DNA from: Jeongeupia chitinilytica
Lineage (GTDB): Bacteria > Pseudomonadota > Gammaproteobacteria > Burkholderiales > Chitinibacteraceae
Length of the DNA: 8,407 nucleotides
Assembly: GCF_014652315.1 (NCBI RefSeq)
Contig: NZ_BMYO01000016.1
Coordinates: 1-8,407, forward strand
Direction: 5' to 3'
Every line of letters starts with the position of its first letter. Position 1 is the first letter of the stretch. Position numbers and translations under genes: made by a program. The notes beneath the pieces are model-generated. The model made no database searches. It was not told the origin of the DNA and saw only the letters and a program-made list of their open reading frames with translations. Shown here piece by piece: positions 1-4,948 of this stretch.

Positions 1-54
1 GGTGGCGATCGCCACCGCCCACGCAGCGCCGAGGAGGGTGGAACGCGGGTTCAT
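1..54 (-). CDS. N-terminal fragment, probable TonB-dependent siderophore receptor
   Basis: Only the first 18 codons are present, and the gene continues beyond the left edge. The peptide begins MNPRSTLLGAAWAVAIAT: a short polar start with one arginine, then a hydrophobic run, which looks like the start of a Sec signal peptide. An AGGA-type ribosome binding site lies a few bases upstream of the ATG. Function is inferred from position. It is the third gene after a FecI-type sigma factor and a FecR-type regulator on the same strand, where families of this kind normally carry the outer-membrane TonB-dependent receptor that transmits the ferric-siderophore signal to FecR. No receptor domain is visible in this fragment, so another exported protein remains possible. 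Confidence 0.55.
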   Translation of the reverse strand, partial: MNPRSTLLGAAWAVAIAT

Positions 55-73
55 GATGGTCCTGTTTGAGCTG

Positions 74-105
74 AACACGCCGTCATGACGCGTCACCGGC
101 GTGTT
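74..105. repeat. Inverted repeat with nested palindrome between fecR and receptor gene
   Basis: The arms AACACGCCG (74-82) and CGGCGTGTT (97-105) are perfectly complementary over 9 bases. The 14-base interval contains the perfect 10-base palindrome TGACGCGTCA (86-95). It lies in the 76-base gap between the fecR stop and the receptor-like ATG. No T-tract follows on the minus strand, so it is not a standard terminator. It could be an intercistronic mRNA hairpin that sets relative receptor expression, or a protein-binding operator. A GGGAAAC at 103-109 on the minus strand faintly resembles the -35 element of ECF promoters, but I cannot place a matching -10. Confidence 0.5.
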
Positions 106-130
106 TCCCTGATGTCGCGGCCGAAAAAAA

Positions 131-1072
131 TCAGCGCGCGTACAACCGGGTCGCGGCGGGTGTTTCGACGACCCGCACGCTGCCGGCGCGCGGGAGTGCG
201 CGCAGGAAGGCATCGATGTCGTTCGCCTGCACGACCGCCGTCAGCCGCGGTCCGTCTCCGCTGGCGACGACCGGACGAGGGCGGTAGCGCGACAGCGTGG
301 CCGCGACTTCCGGCAGCGATGCGTCATCGAACATCAGTGCCCCGCGTTGCCAGGCAAAACCGTCGTCGACGCGGCGGTGGCTGCGCCGGGCGAGGCCGCC
401 CTCGAAGTCGACGACGTCGCCGGCGCCGAGCAGCCAGTGCGGCGGCTGCTCGTGCCCGTCGGCGTCCTGCCGGGCAACGCGGACCCGGCCGCTGGCGACG
501 CTGACGCGGACCCGGTCGGGCAGGCGTGCGACGGCAAAACGCGTGCCGAGCACGGTGATGCGCACGGTGCCGCCATCGATGCCGAAGGGCCGGCCGGGGT
601 CGGCGGCGACGTCGAAGATCGCCTCGCCGGCGTGCAGGACCACGTTCCGGTGACCGGCGTCGTAGTCCAGCGACAGCCGGGTCGAGGCCGACAGTGTCAG
701 GGTACTGCCGTCGTCCAGCGGCACGCTGCGTACTTCGCCGATCGCGGTCGCCATCTGCATCGACATCGCCGGCCGGGTGCGGCGCCAGCCCAGCCAGCCG
801 AGGCCGCCGCTCAGGCAGGCGAACAGGCCCAGTGTGCCGTGCTTGAGCATGCGCCTGCGCCCGTTGCCGTGCAGTTCGGCCGCGCCGGCGAGTGCGGCCA
901 GTCGGGCGTTCGAGTCGAAGTCGTCCCACAACTCGGCAAAGGCCGCGTACTCCCGTCCGTGCGCCGGATCGGCGAGCCGCCAGGCTTCGAATCGGCCGCG
1001 GGCCGGGTCGTCGGGGGCGGCGTCGCGCATGCGGACGAACCAGCGTGCGGCGTCGTTGCGGACGCGGCTCAC
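131..1072 (-). CDS. fecR: FecR-type transmembrane sigma-factor regulator
   Basis: Inner-membrane protein that relays the signal from an occupied outer-membrane receptor to its FecI-type sigma factor; 313 residues, normal for the family. Residues 1-60 form the cytoplasmic FecR N-terminal domain, with conserved tryptophans (W11, W31, W49). Residues 79-96 are a single hydrophobic segment. Residues 110-200 form the periplasmic FecR domain (GEVRSVPLDDGSTLTL, then HAGEAIFDV and VLGTRFAV). Residues 245-313 resemble the STN-like C-terminal domain that contacts the receptor's signalling domain. The start is GTG, overlapping the sigma-factor stop as GTGA, with a good AAGGAG at 1081-1086 eight bases upstream. 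A twin-arginine-like motif (residues 72-77, RRRMLK) precedes the membrane segment. The symbol denotes the family; the ligand is unknown. Confidence 0.92.
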   Translation of the reverse strand: MSRVRNDAARWFVRMRDAAPDDPARGRFEAWRLADPAHGREYAAFAELWDDFDSNARLAALAGAAELHGNGRRRMLKHGTLGLFACLSGGLGWLGWRRTRPAMSMQMATAIGEVRSVPLDDGSTLTLSASTRLSLDYDAGHRNVVLHAGEAIFDVAADPGRPFGIDGGTVRITVLGTRFAVARLPDRVRVSVASGRVRVARQDADGHEQPPHWLLGAGDVVDFEGGLARRSHRRVDDGFAWQRGALMFDDASLPEVAATLSRYRPRPVVASGDGPRLTAVVQANDIDAFLRALPRAGSVRVVETPAATRLYAR

Positions 1073-1563
1073 CGCAGTTGCTCCTTCACCGTGCGCAGGT
1101 CGACCAGTGCACGCATCACATGACGTTCGACCATGTTGACGCTGATGCCGAGCTTCAGCGCGATCTCGCCCTGCGTGTGGCTTTCGATCCGGAACAGCCA
1201 GAAGACCTCGCGGCAGCGGGGCGGCAGTGCATCGAGCACCCGCTGCAGGATGGCGAGCCGCTGCCGCAATGCGGCGACCGTTTCGGCCGATGGCTCGGCC
1301 GGTACCGTGTCGCTGGCTCCGGCATCGTCGGGCAGGGCGACGAAGCGGCGCTGCTCGCGATGATGGTCGACGAGGACCGCACCGATCACCGTACGCAGAT
1401 AGGCATGCGGCTGGGCAATCTGCGTCCGCGTGCGGGTCAGTGCATAACGCAGCAGCGCGTCGTGCAGGATGTCCCAGGCGTGGTGCAGGCAGCCGGTCTG
1501 GCGCCGCAGGCCGGGCAGCAGCTCGGCATAGGCCCAGCGCAAATCGAGTCCGTACCAGTGCAT
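1069..1563 (-). CDS. fecI: FecI-type ECF RNA polymerase sigma factor
   Basis: Iron-starvation sigma factor that directs RNA polymerase to the linked receptor gene when FecR is signalled. From the ATG at 1563 it is 164 residues, typical for FecI. Residues 9-73 are sigma region 2 (DILHDALLRY, then PHAYLRTVIGAVLVDHHREQRR with its basic end). Residues 104-157 are region 4, beginning LDALPPRCREVFWLFRIE, with a helix-turn-helix at about 130-150 (TQGEIALKLGISVNMVERHV). The start is uncertain. No clear Shine-Dalgarno precedes 1563. In-frame ATG 1635 and TTG 1647 would add 24 or 28 residues without family resemblance, and the TTG falls inside the putative Fur box. I therefore prefer 1563. Translation is coupled to fecR. 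Confidence 0.92.
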   Translation of the reverse strand: MHWYGLDLRWAYAELLPGLRRQTGCLHHAWDILHDALLRYALTRTRTQIAQPHAYLRTVIGAVLVDHHREQRRFVALPDDAGASDTVPAEPSAETVAALRQRLAILQRVLDALPPRCREVFWLFRIESHTQGEIALKLGISVNMVERHVMRALVDLRTVKEQLR

Positions 1564-1636
1564 AGTCGTCGGTCGGTCATGCGTGGCCCGTGGCGGACAT
1601 GACGGTTGAGTCGTGATCGGCCTGCATTGAACCATA

Positions 1637-1655
1637 AATGAAAACAATTATCATT
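1637..1655 (-). promoter_or_regulatory. Putative Fur box and fecI promoter region
   Basis: On the minus strand the sequence reads AATGATAATTGTTTTCATT, an imperfect palindrome with AATGA/TCATT ends. It contains TGATAAT, a full half-site of the 7-1-7 Fur box, and the second half matches 5 of 7 (12 of 14 over both). GATAAT (1652 to 1647, minus) could itself be the -10 hexamer, so Fur-Fe2+ would occlude the promoter. It stands out as an AT-rich patch in GC-rich DNA, about 75 bases upstream of the chosen fecI start. This predicts derepression of fecI-fecR under iron limitation. It lies between the divergent fecI and pabB genes, and an effect on pabB cannot be excluded. Confidence 0.7.
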
Positions 1656-1696
1656 CGTATGGATGTCGATCGCGTTTTCCCGGCCGTGTGCCTTGG

Positions 1697-1702
1697 TACA
1701 AT
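1697..1702 (+). promoter_or_regulatory. Candidate -10 hexamer of pabB
   Basis: TACAAT matches the sigma-70 -10 consensus in five of six bases and ends six bases before the pabB ATG. The possible -35 (TTTTCC at 1675-1680, 16-base spacer) is weak. A start seven bases downstream of the hexamer would coincide with the A of the ATG at 1709. No Shine-Dalgarno exists in the short gap, consistent with a leaderless or nearly leaderless message. Confidence 0.5.
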
Positions 1703-1708
1703 CGGCCG

Positions 1709-2986
1709 ATGCAAGTTCAAGTTCTGACCTCCATTCCCGACCTGCCCGCCCTGGCCGCGCAGTGTCCCGATCGCTGCCCGGTGCTGTTGCAGTCGTCCGG
1801 CAACAGCGGCTGGGACATCCTGATGGCGCTGCCCGGCGAGCGCCGGGTCTACCACGACGCCGACGCCTTTCTGGCCGATCTGGATACGTTGCCGGTGCAC
1901 GAAGGCGCGGGCGGCGAGTTGCCCTTTGCCGGCGGCTGGGCCGTCTATGCCGGTTACGAGCTGCTGAACGCGTTCGAACCGAGCGTGCCGGCCCGCACGT
2001 CCGCGTCGCCGGTGGCAGCGCTGATCCGCTGTCCGGCTGCCGTACTCGTCGATCGCGCATCGCAGCGGGGCTATCTGGTGGCCGAGTCGGCCACGCAGCT
2101 GGCCGAGCTGGCCGATCTCGTTGCCGCGCCGATCGCCTGGCAGCCGCGGCCGCTGGTGGTCGCCGCAGTGGCCGAGGACGAGCCGCAGGCCTTTGTCGAC
2201 GGCGTGCTGGCAAGCAAGCGGTACATTGTCGAGGGTGACGTCTTCCAGGTGAACCTGTCGCGTGGCTGGGACGTGACGCTGACGCACGGCGATGCGCACG
2301 ATCTGTATGCGGCGCTGCGTGCAGCCAATCCGGCACCGTTTTCGGCGCTGTTCGATCTGGGCGAATCGCAGATCGTCAGTTCCTCGCCGGAAAGGCTGGT
2401 GCGGGTCCGTGACGGCATCGTCGACACCCGGCCGATTGCCGGCACGCACCGGCGCTCGAACGATCCGGAAGAGGATGCCGCGCTGAAACGCGCGCTGATC
2501 TCGACGGTGAAGGAACGCGCCGAGCACATCATGCTGGTCGACCTCGAACGCAACGATCTGGGCCGCATTGCCGTGCCCGGCAGCGTCGAGGTCGACGAAC
2601 TGATGGCGGTGGCCAGTTACGCCTACGTCCACCATATCGAATCGAACATCCGTGCCCGGCTGCGTCCGGGGACGACGGCGCGGCAAATCCTGCGCGCGCT
2701 GTTTCCCGGCGGCACGATCACCGGCTGTCCGAAAGTGCGTTGCATGCAGATCATCCGCGAGCTCGAGGACCGCGAGCGCGGTGTGTACACCGGCAGTCTC
2801 GGCTACATCGGACTCGACGGCCGGATGGACCTGAACATCCTGATCCGCAGTTTTCTGCAGACCGGAGAGACGTTGTACTTCCGCGCCGGCGCCGGCATCG
2901 TCGCCGACTCGGTCCCCGAGCGCGAACTCGAGGAAACCCGTCACAAGGCGCGCGGCCTGCTGCGCGCGCTCGGCGTCGCCGGATGA
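1709..2986 (+). CDS. pabB: Aminodeoxychorismate synthase component I (PabB)
   Basis: Converts chorismate plus ammonia (normally from the PabA glutaminase) to 4-amino-4-deoxychorismate, the first step to p-aminobenzoate and folate. It has 425 residues; E. coli PabB has 453. Chorismate-binding family motifs are intact: EGDVFQVNLS (175-184), RPIAGT (241-246), VDLERNDLGR (277-286), FPGGTITGCPK (332-342) and the C-terminal AGAGIVADS. FPGG before TITG is PabB-like, and the adjacent pabC supports PabB over TrpE. Residue 244 is alanine, where E. coli PabB has the mechanistic lysine (PIKGT). I chose the ATG at 1709 over the in-frame GTG at 1688 because the latter lies upstream of the probable -10 hexamer. 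No pabA is in the window. The stop overlaps the pabC start. Confidence 0.92.
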   Translation: MQVQVLTSIPDLPALAAQCPDRCPVLLQSSGNSGWDILMALPGERRVYHDADAFLADLDTLPVHEGAGGELPFAGGWAVYAGYELLNAFEPSVPARTSASPVAALIRCPAAVLVDRASQRGYLVAESATQLAELADLVAAPIAWQPRPLVVAAVAEDEPQAFVDGVLASKRYIVEGDVFQVNLSRGWDVTLTHGDAHDLYAALRAANPAPFSALFDLGESQIVSSSPERLVRVRDGIVDTRPIAGTHRRSNDPEEDAALKRALISTVKERAEHIMLVDLERNDLGRIAVPGSVEVDELMAVASYAYVHHIESNIRARLRPGTTARQILRALFPGGTITGCPKVRCMQIIRELEDRERGVYTGSLGYIGLDGRMDLNILIRSFLQTGETLYFRAGAGIVADSVPERELEETRHKARGLLRALGVAG

Positions 2987-3861
2987 TGGCCCCTGTCGTC
3001 GGCGCACCGGACCCGAGCCCGCCATCCGGTGGCGGCGTGATCCGCCTGCTCGACGGCGTGCCGGCCGGGGCGTTGCCGTTGGCCGACCGCAGCATCCAGT
3101 TTGGCGACGGCGTGTTCCGCACGCTCTTCATCCGCGACGGCGGTATCCCGTTCTGGCAACGCCACATGGCGAGACTGGCACGCGATGCCGCTGCACTCGG
3201 CATCAAGGCGCCGGCGTTCGAGACCTGGCTGGCCGAACTGCGCGAACACGCACCGGCCAACGCGACGATCAAGCTGATCCTGACCCGGGGCGAATCGCCG
3301 CGTGGCTACGTGGTGCCGGACAACGGTCTTCCCCATCGGATCACCCAGATCGCGCCGCCGGCACCGGTTGTCGACCGCCGTGCCGGCGTCAGGGTCCGCA
3401 TTTGCGAAACCCGCGCGAGCTGGCAGCCGCGGCTGGCCGGCATCAAGCACCTGAACCGGCTGGAGAACGTGCTGGCGCGCGCCGAATGGCGCGATCCGGC
3501 GATTTTCGACGGCCTGCTGCTCGACCGTGACGGCGATGTCGTCGAGGGCACGATGAGCAATGTGCTGCTGCTCGAAGCCGGCCGGCTGCTGACGCCGGCA
3601 CTCGACACCGGCGGCGTGGCCGGCGTGCTGCGCGATGTCGCATTCGACGCGGCGGCCGGGCTGGGCTGGGAGCGCGGAGAGGAACGGGTCGATCTGCCAC
3701 GGTTGCTGCGTGCCGAGCGGGTCTGGCTGTGCAACAGCCTGACCGGTCTGGTGCCGGTGGCCCGGATCGAGGACCGCGAATGGCCGGCGCATCCGGCCGA
3801 TCACATACTGGCGGAGCGCATTGCCGCGCTGGCCGCCGAGGAAACGCTATGGCTGAACTAG
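2983..3861 (+). CDS. pabC: Aminodeoxychorismate lyase (PabC)
   Basis: PLP-dependent fold-type IV enzyme that splits 4-amino-4-deoxychorismate into p-aminobenzoate and pyruvate, directly after PabB. It has 292 residues from the ATG at 2983; E. coli PabC has 269. Visible motifs are the N-terminal LADRSIQFGDGVFRTL, the PLP-lysine segment GIKHLNRLENVLAR with Lys155 as the expected Schiff-base residue, and VEGTMSNVLL with Glu188. The ATG overlaps the pabB TGA (ATGA), and a second in-frame ATG follows at 2986. No separate Shine-Dalgarno is apparent, so translation is probably coupled to pabB. The first ~18 residues are a Pro/Gly-rich extension. D-amino-acid or branched-chain aminotransferases share this fold, but the pabB linkage and KHLNRLE motif favour PabC. 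Confidence 0.92.
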   Translation: MMAPVVGAPDPSPPSGGGVIRLLDGVPAGALPLADRSIQFGDGVFRTLFIRDGGIPFWQRHMARLARDAAALGIKAPAFETWLAELREHAPANATIKLILTRGESPRGYVVPDNGLPHRITQIAPPAPVVDRRAGVRVRICETRASWQPRLAGIKHLNRLENVLARAEWRDPAIFDGLLLDRDGDVVEGTMSNVLLLEAGRLLTPALDTGGVAGVLRDVAFDAAAGLGWERGEERVDLPRLLRAERVWLCNSLTGLVPVARIEDREWPAHPADHILAERIAALAAEETLWLN

Positions 3862-4163
3862 CCGTTCGGACCGCCGGCTACGCCGCCGGATTGCTGCTGC
3901 TGTCGATCCCGGCCCTGTGCACGGCCGCGCCGACGCCCGCACCGACTGCCGCACCGGCGTATTACAAGGCCGATCCGGCCAGACTGGCGCAGCTGGAGGC
4001 GCAGCGCTGCAGCAACCTGAACAAGGAGTCGGCACTGATCCAGCGGCGGATGGCAGGGTTCAACCGGCCCTATGATCTGGACAAGCTCAAGCAGCGGCAG
4101 AAGCAGGTCGACGCCGACTACGCACGCTATTGCAGGACCGCGTCGGCCGTCGCGACACGCTGA
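3849..4163 (+). CDS. Small exported protein of unknown function
   Basis: Encodes 104 residues, and I do not recognise the family. Residues 1-27 look like a Sec signal peptide: Arg7, a hydrophobic core (YAAGLLLLSIPALC) and a likely cut near CTAAP. An Ala/Pro-rich linker follows. The mature part is charged and probably helical, with KADPARLAQLEAQRCSNLNK, then LDKLKQRQKQVDADYARYC, and two cysteines that could pair in the periplasm. The start is supported by GAGGA (3838-3842) six bases upstream. The gene overlaps the end of pabC by 13 bases in another frame, so it is probably cotranscribed with pabB-pabC. A role in folate synthesis does not follow from this, and the protein may simply be a passenger. 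Confidence 0.75.
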   Translation: MAELAVRTAGYAAGLLLLSIPALCTAAPTPAPTAAPAYYKADPARLAQLEAQRCSNLNKESALIQRRMAGFNRPYDLDKLKQRQKQVDADYARYCRTASAVATR

Positions 4164-4197
4164 AGCGATTGCAATCCGCGCCGGCGCCCCCATCTAC

Positions 4198-4203
4198 GGA
4201 GGA
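4198..4203 (+). promoter_or_regulatory. Displaced Shine-Dalgarno upstream of ribA
   Basis: GGAGGA is the strongest ribosome binding sequence in the 61-base gap before ribA, but it ends 21 bases before the ATG at 4225, too far for usual pairing. At normal distance it faces an in-frame ATT at 4213 and an out-of-frame TTG at 4214. The TTG would open a nine-codon reading frame ending at 4243, overlapping the ribA start. Confidence 0.4.
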
Positions 4204-4224
4204 TTCCAGGCCATTGAAAATCCC

Positions 4225-4842
4225 ATGTCGAATGCTCCTCTGACCCAAGCTGCCGTCGAAAAGGCCGGCGTCGCCCGCCTGCCTACGCCGCACGGTGTCT
4301 TCATGGCCCATGCCTATCGCTCCGGTCTCGACGGTGTCGAACACCTTGCCGTGGTCATGGGTGATCCGGCCGGCGAGGCCACGCTGGTGAGACTGCATTC
4401 CGAATGCCTGACCGGCGACGTGTTCGGCTCGCTGCGCTGCGACTGCGGCGAGCAATTGAACAAGGCGCTCGAACGCATCGCCCGTGAAGGACGCGGCGTG
4501 CTGCTCTACCTGCGCGGTCAGGAAGGTCGCGGCATCGGTCTGGCGCACAAGATCCGCGCGTACGAGTTGCAGGACAGCGGCCTCGATACCGTCGATGCCA
4601 ATCTCGCGCTCGGGCTGCCGGTCGATGCACGTTCGTACGAAGCGGCCGTGGCCATGCTGCGCGATCTTGGCGTGACCTCGGTCCGGCTGATGAGCAACAA
4701 CCCGAAGAAGATTGCCGCGCTCGAGGCTGCCGGCCTGCCGGTGCGGCAGCGCGAACCGCATGCGGTCGATCCGAATCCGGAGAATCGCCATTACCTGGCG
4801 ACCAAGCGGCAACGGATGGGGCACCTGCTCAAAGAAAGGTGA
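4225..4842 (+). CDS. ribA: GTP cyclohydrolase II (RibA)
   Basis: Cytoplasmic zinc enzyme that opens GTP to the 2,5-diamino-6-ribosylamino-pyrimidinone 5'-phosphate, releasing formate and pyrophosphate; it is the first committed step of riboflavin/FAD synthesis. It has 205 residues, a normal stand-alone RibA length with no fused RibB domain. Zinc ligands are Cys61, Cys72 and Cys74 in HSECLTGDVFGSLRCDCG. The catalytic loop is LRGQEGRGIGL (96-106), which has one glycine more than the E. coli form. SNNPKK (157-162) and the C-terminal HYLATKRQRMGHLL complete the family signature. The ATG at 4225 is the only conventional in-frame start near the conserved N-terminus, but its Shine-Dalgarno is badly spaced. 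It may be read through from the pab genes or have its own promoter. Confidence 0.95.
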   Translation: MSNAPLTQAAVEKAGVARLPTPHGVFMAHAYRSGLDGVEHLAVVMGDPAGEATLVRLHSECLTGDVFGSLRCDCGEQLNKALERIAREGRGVLLYLRGQEGRGIGLAHKIRAYELQDSGLDTVDANLALGLPVDARSYEAAVAMLRDLGVTSVRLMSNNPKKIAALEAAGLPVRQREPHAVDPNPENRHYLATKRQRMGHLLKER

Positions 4843-4948
4843 ATTTAGCAACATACGCGCAGTAAACTAAGTGGATTCCCGATCGGTCCTACCGTGACGG
4901 CCATAACACGGCGGATGCCACAGGCGCCGCCGGACAAAGGGGATCCAC

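Noticed and set aside
124..133. Run of seven T on the minus strand directly after the fecR stop
   Set aside because: No stable GC hairpin lies immediately before it; the preceding bases are the fecR coding end. It does not qualify as an intrinsic terminator.
347..1123. 258-codon open frame on the plus strand
   Set aside because: It is antisense to fecR, whose domain structure is clear, and has no ribosome binding site or known motif.
1564..1647. Upstream extension of the sigma factor to ATG 1635 or TTG 1647
   Set aside because: The added residues do not resemble sigma region 2, neither start has a Shine-Dalgarno, and TTG 1647 lies inside the putative Fur box.
1577..3025. 482-codon open frame on the minus strand
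   Set aside because: It is antisense to pabB and runs across the fecI/pabB promoter gap, has no family resemblance, and is explained by high GC content.
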